Virus record (IMG/VR): IMGVR_UViG_3300047551_002345 | Span: 1-31,731 of that record | Source: a virus | Direction: 5' to 3' (one strand) | Length of the DNA: 31,731 bases | Shown: positions 6,249-14,274 of the stretch, in pieces | Position numbering within the stretch: the first letter of the stretch is position 1 | Layout: each line of letters starts with the position of its first letter | Notes under the pieces: generated by a model | Told to the model about the DNA's origin: nothing | The model's database searches: none | Seen by the model: only the letters and a program-made list of their open reading frames with translations | Made by a program: the position numbers and the translations under genes

Positions 6249-7789
6249 TTTGAATCAACCTCTAGGAAATACTGTTGGTCGCGATGCTCTTTCTGGTGGC
6301 ACACCAGTGAGTTGTAAGCGCATTTGAAGTGGACATAAGGCGCAACACGCCGTGTCCATTCCAGGTCTTCTTCCTGCATATGGCCCAGGCGTTCATCAAA
6401 GGGGTGGTCAAGCAGGAGACCACGGTGCACGCAGAAGATATTGCCGGAGATATAAACCTCATCATTGTGATCCCAATCCTTGTAGTCATAGAACTGGCGA
6501 TCATCTAACTCACGTGGTCCACAGAAGCCGCTCCAGTCATACCAAAACCTGCCGCCGTCGCTCCGTTGTTGCGGGAACGCAAGTATGTTCCAGCTATTCC
6601 AGCACTCAAACTCCCACAGCTTCTTGGCCCAGTCCGGGGTCAGCCACAAGTAGTCGTGCAGGAGGCACAGGCGATCAAAGTCTGCCTTCTGCGCCAGGAT
6701 GTTTTTCTTCTTGGTGATCCACAGGGGACGGACCGATTCATCAAATTCGATGTACTGGATGTCAGGGTGTTCCAGCTCCTTAACAATTTCCTCCGGAGGC
6801 TCTGGGCCAATCACCAAGATCTGGTAGTCATCAAGATGTGTGGCTTGCTTGCGGATGGAATCAACACACTTGATCAGGTGCTCGGCATTGTCATAGCCAG
6901 TGCAAATGCCAAAGGTGATAGTGAAATCCTTGGATTCTTTGTCGCCATGAATGATGTTGATCGTGTGCTGACGCAGCCGGTCTTTATGGAACGCAACAAC
7001 ATCTGGGTTGGGAACCACGGGCTCCTTGTGTTTGATCTCGGCATGGAGTTCGGGGTCCACAAGAATTGCGTAGCCCGCATCACGGATGCTCTTGCAGAAT
7101 CCCCAGTGCTCACAACCTTTGTCGCCATCCCAACTGATGTCACCGTCTTCAAAAACTGCACCATGGACTAGGGCAATGGAGCCAAAGGCACTCTGAACTT
7201 CGACAGGAAAGTCGTCATCCCAGAGGCGACGATCATCAGGATCAACAAATGGATTGGCAGCAAACGTCATGCCCTGGTTCCCATCCATGTCAATGAGAGC
7301 CCAGCTGTCGTAATAAGACGGTAAGCCGGTGTCACCGATGGCGTCCGTAACATCCTGCACCGTGTTGGGTGTGATCATGCCAATGGTGGGGTCCGCTTCC
7401 AGCTCCTCGACCATCCGCTCAATCAGATCAGGACGGAAGTGGACATCACTGTCGGCAACCAACAGGTAATCAAAGGCCCAGAAGTCCAGGACACTCAGGC
7501 ACACGTTGCGATAACGGGCCAACCACTTAGTACGTTCGGTGGATTGGACACTGCCCCACTTGCGAGAACCAGTCTTCTCGCTCAACAAAAAACCTTTGCG
7601 ATCATCCAGCCAGCGCATCAGTATGCCAGCCGTCATGTCCTTGGAATCGTTCTCCAGGAATGAGTAGATGAACCGATATCCCTTGGGGATCAGTTCATTT
7701 TCCATCCATTCGTACTGAGCAAGCGCATGCCCAATGTGCTCACTACTATCTCGCCACAGTGTCAACACTGCGATGCGCTTGCCAGCCAT
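6245..7789 (-). CDS. Double-domain GT-A glycosyltransferase
   Basis: A 514-aa protein with two glycosyltransferase-like halves. The N-terminal half (about 1-275) opens RIAVLTLWRDSSEHIG and has YRN, then DYLLVADSDVHF as DxD motif and a later EHWGFCKSIRDAGY; this resembles the CAP59/GT69-like mannosyltransferases. The C-terminal half (about 285-500) begins FTITFGICTGYDNAEHLIK and IRKQ, the start of a GT2-like GT-A fold, with HDYLWL where the metal-binding motif would lie. It heads the sugar operon, overlapping the HAD fusion as ATGA. It would transfer two sugars, or one domain may be structural. Donor and acceptor are unknown. Confidence 0.82.
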   Translation of the reverse strand: MAGKRIAVLTLWRDSSEHIGHALAQYEWMENELIPKGYRFIYSFLENDSKDMTAGILMRWLDDRKGFLLSEKTGSRKWGSVQSTERTKWLARYRNVCLSVLDFWAFDYLLVADSDVHFRPDLIERMVEELEADPTIGMITPNTVQDVTDAIGDTGLPSYYDSWALIDMDGNQGMTFAANPFVDPDDRRLWDDDFPVEVQSAFGSIALVHGAVFEDGDISWDGDKGCEHWGFCKSIRDAGYAILVDPELHAEIKHKEPVVPNPDVVAFHKDRLRQHTINIIHGDKESKDFTITFGICTGYDNAEHLIKCVDSIRKQATHLDDYQILVIGPEPPEEIVKELEHPDIQYIEFDESVRPLWITKKKNILAQKADFDRLCLLHDYLWLTPDWAKKLWEFECWNSWNILAFPQQRSDGGRFWYDWSGFCGPRELDDRQFYDYKDWDHNDEVYISGNIFCVHRGLLLDHPFDERLGHMQEEDLEWTRRVAPYVHFKCAYNSLVCHQKEHRDQQYFLEVDSK

Positions 7790-7796
7790 GAATGGG

Positions 7797-7958
7797 TTAC
7801 AGATCTACCCGAATATAAGAGATTTCTTGCTCCTGTAAACGTTTCTCTAATTCATCGGCTTCAATTGTTTCAACATCTTCAAACGCTTTGCCATTTAGGC
7901 AACCGGTTCTGCAATCCTCATCTGTATCAAGGTAGAACCGCGTGAGATTTGATCCCAT
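7797..7958 (-). CDS. Small acidic protein between HLIP and glycosyltransferase
   Basis: A 53-aa frame starting at ATG 7958 inside the 3' end of the HLIP gene (32-base overlap in another frame) and stopping seven bases before the glycosyltransferase ATG. It reads MGSNLTRFYLDTDEDCRTGC, then NGKAFEDVETIEADELEKRL and ends YIRVDL. Composition is protein-like and it exactly fills an otherwise empty gap. The start is uncertain and no family is recognised. Confidence 0.5.
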   Translation of the reverse strand: MGSNLTRFYLDTDEDCRTGCLNGKAFEDVETIEADELEKRLQEQEISYIRVDL

Positions 7959-8196
7959 CGATCAGGCTCCAAAGGCTGGTATGAGTTGTGAATTCGTACA
8001 GCAACACAACCGTCAACGCCAACATCGCAATACGTCCGTTCACCCGCTCGGCGTACCAGATGTGATCGTCAAAGTTTGTATGGCCTTCCCAGAATTTTAA
8101 GTCAGGGCATTCTTCCAGGAGCCACTTCAGTAGCGCAGGAAACAACCAACCAAGGCAAGACCAGTATCCCTTGACCGTCAGCAGGATCTTTTCCAT
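7927..8196 (-). CDS. hli: High-light-inducible protein (HLIP)
   Basis: An 89-aa protein with the chlorophyll-binding helix signature of HLIPs: AERVNGRIAMLAL at residues 49-61, with E50, N53 and R55 at the usual pigment-ligand and helix-pairing sites, followed by hydrophobic VVLLYEF. HLIPs bind chlorophyll and carotenoid at photosystem assembly sites and quench excess light; cyanophages use them to keep photosynthesis running. Unusually for the family it has a long N-terminal extension with a second hydrophobic stretch (YWSCLGWLFPALLKWLL, residues 11-27). It overlaps the 33-aa membrane peptide gene upstream by one base (TGATG), so the two are probably made together. Confidence 0.9.
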   Translation of the reverse strand: MEKILLTVKGYWSCLGWLFPALLKWLLEECPDLKFWEGHTNFDDHIWYAERVNGRIAMLALTVVLLYEFTTHTSLWSLIDGIKSHAVLP

Positions 8197-8297
8197 CAGT
8201 GGATCAGGTGTCCGGTGAAAAACAGGTAAGCATCAATGCCTACGACAACAACAATAGCTCCTAAAACGGCAATGATCGCGTACGTGAAGTCTTTCAT
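8196..8297 (-). CDS. 33-residue single-span membrane peptide coupled to HLIP
   Basis: A very short gene: MKDFTYAIIAVLGAIVVVVG then IDAYLFFTGHLIH. Nearly the whole chain is one transmembrane helix. GGAG lies six bases before ATG 8297, and its TGA overlaps the HLIP ATG (TGATG), which argues strongly that it is translated. It does not match the small photosystem subunits I can recall (PsbT, PsbM, PsaM, PetL, PetN). It could be a partner for the HLIP or simply a leader for coupled translation. A longer frame running back to 8459 is antisense to the nuclease gene and is not used. Confidence 0.65.
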   Translation of the reverse strand: MKDFTYAIIAVLGAIVVVVGIDAYLFFTGHLIH

Positions 8298-8307
8298 TCG
8301 CACTCCG

Positions 8308-8337
8308 TTGACAACCCAGGTAAGCTGAAAATAATAT
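8308..8337 (+). promoter_or_regulatory. Sigma70-type promoter for the nuclease operon
   Basis: A perfect TTGACA at 8308-8313, an 18-base spacer and TAATAT at 8332-8337, ending 12 bases before ATG 8350. This is the best consensus promoter in the window and lies in the divergent gap between the HLIP operon and the plus-strand replication genes, as expected for an early promoter read by host polymerase. The initiation point would be very close to the start codon, so the leader would be very short. Confidence 0.65.
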
Positions 8338-8349
8338 ACAAAACCTTCA

Positions 8350-9204
8350 ATGGTTGCTAAAGTTAACGCAGCAGATCCTTGGATCAAAGCCAAGGATGAG
8401 CAACCAGAAGTTATGCGGGACCTCAACCGGACCGCAGCCAGAATTACGCTTAACGGCAAGCGGCATTACACCACCCCGTTACCCACTGGACCTGCACCGT
8501 CCGTAACCACAATCATTAGCGAAACAGCTTCCGAAGCAAACAAGCGGAAGCTCGAAATGTGGTCAAAAGCTAACCCAGGTGTAAAAGAAGCAGCTGCTGA
8601 GCGCGGTACTGCCATCCACTACGGCATGGAGCAGTATCTTAAGGGGAACAAATCACCGGAAATTCCCAATGACTATAAGGACTTTTGGGCGGGCATGCCT
8701 TCGATCCTTGATCAATTTCAAGAGGTCCTGTGGGCGGAATCTCCTGTTCTTGAAAAGTTTAATTTTACTATCGGTAGCGATGACGTTGCTCGCGTGTGGG
8801 GTTGCGATAACGACGGGCGAAGTTGGGCTGGTGCTCCCGACATTATTGCTGTGGCTAATAATAAGCTCACTCTCGCTGACTTAAAGACCAGCGTCAAACC
8901 CTATAGCCGCAAGTGGCCTAAAGATCTGGATAAGGGATCGCCGGAATGGCGAGACCTCCTGGGTGGCCACATGAAGTTCAAGAAGACCTGTAAGCAGCTG
9001 GCGGCCTATGATATTGCCATCCAGCAGACCTTGGGCATCAAGGTCCAACAGGCGGCCATCCTGGTTTCAACGCCTGTCCGCACTCAGGTCTTCAAGATCT
9101 CCAGGCGATTCCTGGATGTGTTGCACGACGACTGGTACAAGATCGTGGCCGAATACTACGAGCAGGTCGAGAATTGCAATGTGTATGACCCTGATTTGAT
9201 TTGA
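8350..9204 (+). CDS. PD-(D/E)XK exonuclease (RecB/Cas4-like)
   Basis: A 284-aa nuclease. The motifs follow the RecB-nuclease order: ERGTAIHYGMEQYL (about residues 84-97), then GAPDIIAV with the metal-binding Asp and LTLADLKTS giving the D-x-K of the active site (about 159-180), and QLAAYDIAIQQ as the helical QxxxY motif (about 216). Phages use such enzymes for recombination, replication fork processing or host DNA breakdown. No Cys cluster for an iron-sulfur centre is apparent, so it is closer to phage exonucleases than to true Cas4. First gene behind the TTGACA promoter; followed by small genes and the primase-helicase. Confidence 0.85.
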   Translation: MVAKVNAADPWIKAKDEQPEVMRDLNRTAARITLNGKRHYTTPLPTGPAPSVTTIISETASEANKRKLEMWSKANPGVKEAAAERGTAIHYGMEQYLKGNKSPEIPNDYKDFWAGMPSILDQFQEVLWAESPVLEKFNFTIGSDDVARVWGCDNDGRSWAGAPDIIAVANNKLTLADLKTSVKPYSRKWPKDLDKGSPEWRDLLGGHMKFKKTCKQLAAYDIAIQQTLGIKVQQAAILVSTPVRTQVFKISRRFLDVLHDDWYKIVAEYYEQVENCNVYDPDLI

Positions 9205-9205
9205 G

Positions 9206-9429
9206 ATGCCAGAAGAAAAACCCACTATCAAAGTGAGTCTCACTCAAGAAGAATAGAGAGGGAAAAGGCCGCCAGGCCGATTTACACCGAACACCCTATC
9301 AATCCTGTGTTGCAGACAGGGGAATCCCAAAAGTTGGGCGGGGCCATGCAACTCACCGCACCTTGGTACAAAAATGACGCAATGGACGCCGGACAATCAG
9401 AACGTTCCCTGGAGCAAGACGGACCCTGA
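9206..9429 (+). pseudogene. Small gene apparently broken by a -1 frameshift
   Basis: ATG 9206 opens MPEEKPTIKVSLTQEE and stops at TAG 9254-9256. In the -1 frame the sequence goes on without a break as IEREKAARPIYTEHPINPVL and further to TGA 9427-9429, with no start codon before 9352. Joined near 9250 the two halves make a natural-looking protein of about 74 residues. The second half is also in the nuclease frame, directly after the nuclease TGA. No canonical slippery heptamer is seen at the junction, so an indel mutation or sequencing error is more likely than programmed frameshifting. The 3' end overlaps 9374..9586. Confidence 0.5.
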
Positions 9430-9586
9430 GGAGCAGCGCCGCCGGGTTGCCTGGTCTGTCGCAACGTCGTGTGCAATTGAGACAGGTGAGTCACCAGTTG
9501 ACATCTACGAGCGCATGCTGAAGAAGCTTCAGGACGTAGATGCCTACGGACATATGGCTCTAGATGAGTCTAATGAGTCTACCTAA
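9374..9586 (+). CDS. Small hypothetical protein
   Basis: A 70-aa protein starting MTQWTPDNQNVPWSKTDPEE. It has a helical middle (RRRVAWSVATSCAIE; then VDIYERMLKKLQDVDAYGHM) and a polar tail. It looks like a small soluble helical protein; no family recognised. It lies in the early operon between the nuclease and the primase-helicase. The next 70 bases to 9656 hold no gene or clear promoter. Confidence 0.65.
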   Translation: MTQWTPDNQNVPWSKTDPEEQRRRVAWSVATSCAIETGESPVDIYERMLKKLQDVDAYGHMALDESNEST

Positions 9587-9656
9587 TTCCCGAAAATCGT
9601 AAGGGTCCGGCTGGATTGGTCGCCGTAGGATAAGAAAACACTCAGCTCCACCCCAG

Positions 9657-9842
9657 ATGGAAATTCACATTTCCCTGGGAGAGTGGATAAATACTCTCCA
9701 GATCCGCATGGGCAATGCGGTGGATGGGGATTGTTTTTATCTACCCTCCCTGATGCATCTTCATGCATTTCAACTGGTCAAGGAAGCTTCTTTTCCGGAG
9801 CGAAACTTTAAAGTGGCACTTGAAGAAGAAAGAAAAGTATGA
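9657..9842 (+). CDS. Small hypothetical protein coupled to the primase-helicase
   Basis: A 61-aa protein (MEIHISLGEWINTLQIRMGN, then FYLPSLMHLHAFQLVKE). Its TGA at 9840-9842 overlaps the primase-helicase ATG at 9839 as ATGA, so translation is probably coupled and a role in replication is possible. The start has no strong Shine-Dalgarno. Family unknown. Confidence 0.65.
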   Translation: MEIHISLGEWINTLQIRMGNAVDGDCFYLPSLMHLHAFQLVKEASFPERNFKVALEEERKV

Positions 9843-12478
9843 CCAGCCGTAATCAGCAGGCCCTCCGTCCAGGGGAGATCAATCTTGGTTTCATCCCCAT
9901 GGATTGGCCCCTCACCCCACTGGGTGCCAAGAAGGATCCGTATGTCAACGGCTGGCAAAACAAACCGTTTAGCGTCCGCGAGATCGAGGAAGAAATCGTA
10001 GCAGGCAAGTGCCGTGCCATCGGCTTGCTTGGTGGTCCTGTCTACAACCATCCCTACGGATTGGTCTGGGTCGATATCGACGGTCCAAGCGTTTACCAGC
10101 TGGTGGAGGGGATCTCTGACCTTCCCTTATCCGAAGCGCTGCCGCCAACTCTGACCATCATGAGCGGCAAGATTGGCCGCGAACGCAAGCTTTACAAGCT
10201 CAGCCGCGAGAAACACAAGCACTTCGCTCGGAACAAGTACACCTGGCACGCAGAGGAAGATAAGGAAAAGCTTGAAATCCTTTGGCAGCGGCACCAAGGT
10301 GTGCTCATGGGTCTGCACCCTGAGACCGATGGCTACTTCACCGCTGAGGGTCAGGGCTTTGAGTGGGTGGATGAGCTGCCGGAATTTCCGGAATGGCTGT
10401 TGAACGCCATCATCAATAAGAACGTCAGGCAGGGAACTCCCGCTAAAGAACGCACTCGCATCGTTGGCCCTGGCTTTGCCATCAACGCTGAGGTGTCCTT
10501 AGAGCGGGACATGAAACTGGCGACAGAAGCGATGTGGGCTCTGCCGCCGGAAGCTGCCGATGACTACGACATCTGGATCACGATTGGCCAGACGCTTCAC
10601 AGCTTGGATGAATCCCTGCTCGACAACTGGGATGAATGGTCCAAGCAATCAGAGAAGTACCGGGACGGTGAGTGCCACAGGCGCTGGCGTTCCTTCTCAA
10701 AAGATGGGGGCCGTGGCTTGGGCTCTCTCATTCATATCGCACAGGAGCATGGGTGGAAGCCTTCCCAGGAACACCGTGCGATGAATGTGGACGATGACAC
10801 GCTAGAGCACGTATCAAAACTGCTGGCTGAACTTGAACAGGATTTACAGATGGCACCAGAAATTCTTGAGGAAACCACTGCTCCCACTGCTGCTCCACCG
10901 ATGTGGAAGAAGCGGCAAAAGCAGGTGTCACAAGACAAGTCAGGCAAAGACCAACGGACGCGAAACCCTTCATCAAACGTAGTTACTGACGTTGTTCTGG
11001 ACCTGTATAAAGGCAATCTGCTTTTCAGTCAACCGCACAACCAGTTCTTCCTGTATGAAAAGGAGGCCCGTGGACTCTGGTCACCCCTGACCAAGATCTC
11101 AATCTTGGGGGACATCCGCTCCAAGCTTCAGTCGCTGGGTGACTTCCTGCCGAATGGCTTCAGCACCAACTTGATGAACGATGTCTGCACGCAGCTGCAG
11201 TCAGTGCTGGCCTTCGATGAGTGGTATGACAGCTCTGAGTACCTGCTGTTTACCAACGGTGTGCTGAATGTAGAGACCAGGGAGCTGCTTCCGTTCAGCC
11301 GGGAAATGCACCTGGTGCAACAGATGCCTTATCCCTACAATCCTGCTGCCACCTGTGAAGAAATCATTAAGTGGCTGAAGAATACGCAGCATGACAGCTG
11401 GGAACGCACTCAAGTTCTGCGGGCCTGGCTGCGGGCAACACTGCTCGGGCGCTACGAGATTCAGAAGTTTGTAGAAATTGTCGGCCCTGGTAAGTCGGGT
11501 AAGTCCACCTACGCCAACCTGGCTGTGGCACTGGTGGGTAAGAGCAATACCTACTCCACGGACTTTGAGAACATGGAGAAGAACCGCTTTGAAGCAGCGG
11601 CCTACATGGGTAAGAAACTCTTACTTTTCCAAGATGCTGACCGTTGGGGTGGTTCTGTTTCCAGGTTGAAAGCCATCACTGGTAGTGACTGGATTCGTAG
11701 CGAACGCAAGTATCAAGGCGAAGGATTGGATCCTTTCCAGTACCACGGCGTTGTGATGATTACGGCCAACGAAGCCATTCAGTCCACCGACTACACCTCT
11801 GGTCTGGCACGTCGTCGTCTCACCATTCCCTTCGACCGTCCGTTCACGGGCGGCCCGAACGAACAGAAGGAACTGATCAAGTTCAATCCCAAGGGTGAAC
11901 CGCAAGGTGTGTTCGCACCGCTGTTGCCTGGGTTGGTGAACTGGCTCCTCGACATGACGGAAGAGGAGATGCGTGAGTACCTGATGGAGACTGCCAAGAA
12001 GGTGAAGTTCTTCCAGAAGTACGAGAAGATGCAGAACCTTCGCTCTAACCCACTGCTGGATTGGATGGAGCACAAGGTCATCTATGACCCAGGCGTCAGT
12101 TCTGCTGTTGGCTTTACCAAAAATGCACCGATGGGCTCATCCCATATTTACGCCAACCAGGACAAGTGGCTGTATGCCAGCTACGCCGAGTTCTGCCGTC
12201 AGTGCAACGTGGGTATCATGTCGCGTAACCGATTTGAACCCCTATTTATTGACATCTGTAAGCACCAGCTCAAGATCAATGCCTTTCCCATGCGTAATAC
12301 CAGGGGTATGCGGGTCGTGAACGTAGCGGTTAGGGAGTCCAGCCCGAAGTACGAAGGTTGGCCTTCCATTGTTGAGGTGTCGTCCGATAAGGAAAAGTAC
12401 AAAGAGTTTTATGGGATGTCGCTAGAAGCAACCTCTGATGCGACAATGGAGGATGAACTAGAAATTACAGATGTCTAA
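9839..12478 (+). CDS. Primase-polymerase/SF3 helicase fusion (D5-like)
   Basis: An 879-aa replication protein. The N-terminal third resembles a bifunctional prim-pol domain: IPMDWPLTPLGAKK at the start, VWVDIDG near residues 77-83 with paired Asp for metal binding, and GVLMGLHPETDGY near 155-168. A middle region with WITIGQTLHSL and W.SFSKDGGRGLGSLIHIA (about 245-300) is the PriCT/D5-N-like part. The C-terminal SF3 helicase has Walker A GPGKSGKST (about 548), Walker B LLLFQDAD (about 595) and motif C GVVMITANE (about 637) with an arginine-rich ARRRLTIPF after it. Such proteins prime and unwind phage DNA. Overlaps speD by eight bases. Confidence 0.9.
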   Translation: MTSRNQQALRPGEINLGFIPMDWPLTPLGAKKDPYVNGWQNKPFSVREIEEEIVAGKCRAIGLLGGPVYNHPYGLVWVDIDGPSVYQLVEGISDLPLSEALPPTLTIMSGKIGRERKLYKLSREKHKHFARNKYTWHAEEDKEKLEILWQRHQGVLMGLHPETDGYFTAEGQGFEWVDELPEFPEWLLNAIINKNVRQGTPAKERTRIVGPGFAINAEVSLERDMKLATEAMWALPPEAADDYDIWITIGQTLHSLDESLLDNWDEWSKQSEKYRDGECHRRWRSFSKDGGRGLGSLIHIAQEHGWKPSQEHRAMNVDDDTLEHVSKLLAELEQDLQMAPEILEETTAPTAAPPMWKKRQKQVSQDKSGKDQRTRNPSSNVVTDVVLDLYKGNLLFSQPHNQFFLYEKEARGLWSPLTKISILGDIRSKLQSLGDFLPNGFSTNLMNDVCTQLQSVLAFDEWYDSSEYLLFTNGVLNVETRELLPFSREMHLVQQMPYPYNPAATCEEIIKWLKNTQHDSWERTQVLRAWLRATLLGRYEIQKFVEIVGPGKSGKSTYANLAVALVGKSNTYSTDFENMEKNRFEAAAYMGKKLLLFQDADRWGGSVSRLKAITGSDWIRSERKYQGEGLDPFQYHGVVMITANEAIQSTDYTSGLARRRLTIPFDRPFTGGPNEQKELIKFNPKGEPQGVFAPLLPGLVNWLLDMTEEEMREYLMETAKKVKFFQKYEKMQNLRSNPLLDWMEHKVIYDPGVSSAVGFTKNAPMGSSHIYANQDKWLYASYAEFCRQCNVGIMSRNRFEPLFIDICKHQLKINAFPMRNTRGMRVVNVAVRESSPKYEGWPSIVEVSSDKEKYKEFYGMSLEATSDATMEDELEITDV

Positions 12479-12896
12479 TGGGCGTCACCTGATTCTGGAT
12501 CTGTATGACTGCGATCCAGGGGCATTAGATAACTACGACCTGCTGGAAGAGTGGCTTAGGACCGCTCTTCTGATGTCGAAGGCAACGATCCTCAGGATCA
12601 TCGGTGAGAAATTTGAGCCGCAGGGTGTAACACTACTGGCCCTACTGGCTGAATCTCACGCCTCTATTCATACCTGGCCGGAGATGGGGTACGCCGCTGT
12701 TGATCTATACACCTGCGGGGATACCACCAACACGCACAAGGCTGCTGAGTTTATGAAGTACAAACTCAAGGCGCAAACATCGGAGGAGCGGGAACTGACA
12801 CGTTCTGTCACCCCTGGTGAAGCAGGAGCTATTGCTGCACTTGAGAATCTGTACGAAACAAATAGCGAAGGAATGGAGCAGCTTGCTAATACGTAA
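12471..12896 (+). CDS. speD: S-adenosylmethionine decarboxylase
   Basis: A 141-aa prokaryotic-type AdoMetDC that makes decarboxylated SAM for spermidine synthesis. The self-cleavage motif ESHASIHTWPE begins at E61, so S62 would become the pyruvoyl group; H67 is the conserved processing His, and C82 in LYTCGD matches the catalytic Cys. Length fits the short bacterial class. SpeD is a known cyanophage auxiliary gene; polyamines may support DNA packaging or photosystem stability. The ATG at 12471 lies within the end of the primase-helicase gene. The C-terminal 20 residues after VTPGEAGA are polar and may be disordered. Confidence 0.9.
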   Translation: MSNGRHLILDLYDCDPGALDNYDLLEEWLRTALLMSKATILRIIGEKFEPQGVTLLALLAESHASIHTWPEMGYAAVDLYTCGDTTNTHKAAEFMKYKLKAQTSEERELTRSVTPGEAGAIAALENLYETNSEGMEQLANT

Positions 12897-12902
12897 TTGC
12901 CG

Positions 12903-12933
12903 TTGGCATTCGTATCATCAATTTGTGTATAGT
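12903..12933 (+). promoter_or_regulatory. Possible promoter before the GT4 glycosyltransferase
   Basis: In the 59-base gap between speD and 12956..14212 there is TATAGT at 12928-12933 and TTGGCA at 12903-12908, a 19-base spacer. The spacing is longer than ideal, so this is tentative. Confidence 0.4.
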
Positions 12934-12955
12934 AAATCGAGAATAATCCGATTTA

Positions 12956-14212
12956 ATGGCTAAAAAACCGAAGCTTCTTTGGATTGGTGACGTAATTGCC
13001 ACCACTGGTTTTGCACGCGTCACGCACAACGTCGTAGATCGGTTGAAAGATAAATACGAGATCGTAATCCTGGGTTGTAACTGGCATGGTGACCCAGATC
13101 CCATGCAGCACACCTACAAGATGTATCCGGCATCTAACCGTTTTCAGCAAGGTGCTTTTGGGGAGGAACGCATTCGGGAAGTTGTTGAGATCGAGAAGCC
13201 TGACGTGGTGTTCTCTATCAATGACTGCTGGATTATTAATGAACAGTACCGCCGGGTGCATGACCTCCACCAGCCACTGGGCTTTAAGTTCGTGGGGTAC
13301 ATGCCCATGGATTCCTACAACTGGGTTGGTTGCCTCAACGAAACCGCCAACGCATGGGACGCCATCGTTTCCTATACAGAATTTGGGGCACACGAATTCA
13401 TCAAAGGTGGGATTGAGAAGCCCATCACGGTGATTCCCCACGGCGTCACGGCTGGTCAGTTCAAGCCTGGTGACAAGATTGAGGCACGCAAGAAGCTGGG
13501 CCTGAAGGAGGATTCCTTTATTGTCTTCAACGGCAACCGCAACCAGTTCCGTAAACGGATTGATATCACGATTGACGCTTTTGCTGATTTTGCAATCGAT
13601 AAGCCGGAAGCTCAGCTGTACCTACATATGGGAACTAAGGACCAGGGCTGGGATGTGATGGCTGTGTTTGCACGGGAGATGCAGAAGCGTGGGCTTGATC
13701 CCAACGGTCGCATCATCATGACTTCCAATACGGCCAATCCACCATCGGTATCGGTGGACATGCTGGAAACGATCTATCAGGCGGCTGACGTGGGCGTCAA
13801 TACCTGCAAAGGTGAGGGCTGGGGACTGGTGAACTTTGAGCATGCGGCCTGCCGTGTGGCCCAGGTGGTGCCAGATCACACCTCCTGCAAGGAGATCTTC
13901 GAGGACTACGGCCGTCTCATCCGCTGCGACCACGTTGATGTGGATACCAACTTCGCCCGCGAGATGCCTTGCCCCTCCTCCGTCCACTTGACCGAGATCC
14001 TCAACGAACTGTACGCCGACCGCGCCCAGCTCGATGCCGTGGCTGAAGCGTGTTACCTGCGGGCTACCGACGAGATGTTCAGCTGGGACACGATTGCTGC
14101 TCAGTTTGACGGGGTGTTCCAGGAGGCACTCAACCCTGTACTGGAGCCGGAGGCGCTGGTCAAACCTAAGAAGAAAGGGAAGAAAGCTGAGAAGGAGCTG
14201 GTGCCCGCCTAA
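12956..14212 (+). CDS. GT4-family (GT-B fold) glycosyltransferase
   Basis: A 418-aa retaining glycosyltransferase. N-terminal Rossmann domain opens KLLWIGDVIATTGFARV; the linker has ITVIPHGVTAGQFKP, typical of GT4; the C-terminal domain has FIVFNGNRNQFRKRIDI and the nucleotide-sugar motif GEGWGLVNFEHAA near residues 286-298 (E-x7-E). The last 20 residues are Lys-rich (PKKKGKKAEKELVPA). It probably adds a sugar to phage DNA, virion or host surface, alone or with the minus-strand sugar operon. It stands as its own transcription unit with a possible promoter before it and a strong terminator after it. Confidence 0.87.
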   Translation: MAKKPKLLWIGDVIATTGFARVTHNVVDRLKDKYEIVILGCNWHGDPDPMQHTYKMYPASNRFQQGAFGEERIREVVEIEKPDVVFSINDCWIINEQYRRVHDLHQPLGFKFVGYMPMDSYNWVGCLNETANAWDAIVSYTEFGAHEFIKGGIEKPITVIPHGVTAGQFKPGDKIEARKKLGLKEDSFIVFNGNRNQFRKRIDITIDAFADFAIDKPEAQLYLHMGTKDQGWDVMAVFAREMQKRGLDPNGRIIMTSNTANPPSVSVDMLETIYQAADVGVNTCKGEGWGLVNFEHAACRVAQVVPDHTSCKEIFEDYGRLIRCDHVDVDTNFAREMPCPSSVHLTEILNELYADRAQLDAVAEACYLRATDEMFSWDTIAAQFDGVFQEALNPVLEPEALVKPKKKGKKAEKELVPA

Positions 14213-14248
14213 CGTCAGACGGGACGAAGATCCTGTGGGGAACCGAGG

Positions 14249-14274
14249 GCCTCTGCTACGGCAGGGGCTTTTTT
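14249..14274 (+). terminator. Strong Rho-independent terminator with UACG tetraloop
   Basis: GCCTCTGC, loop TACG, GCAGGGGC (8-bp stem with one G-T pair), then six T. The closing C(UACG)G is the very stable UNCG tetraloop. It lies 36 bases after the GT4 stop and ends that transcript. Confidence 0.9.

Noticed and set aside
6566-7171. 201-aa plus-strand ORF antisense to the double glycosyltransferase
   Set aside because: Shadow of a well-supported gene; no motif or ribosome binding site.
11621-12073. 150-aa minus-strand ORF in the helicase region
   Set aside because: Antisense to conserved SF3 helicase motifs; composition is not protein-like.
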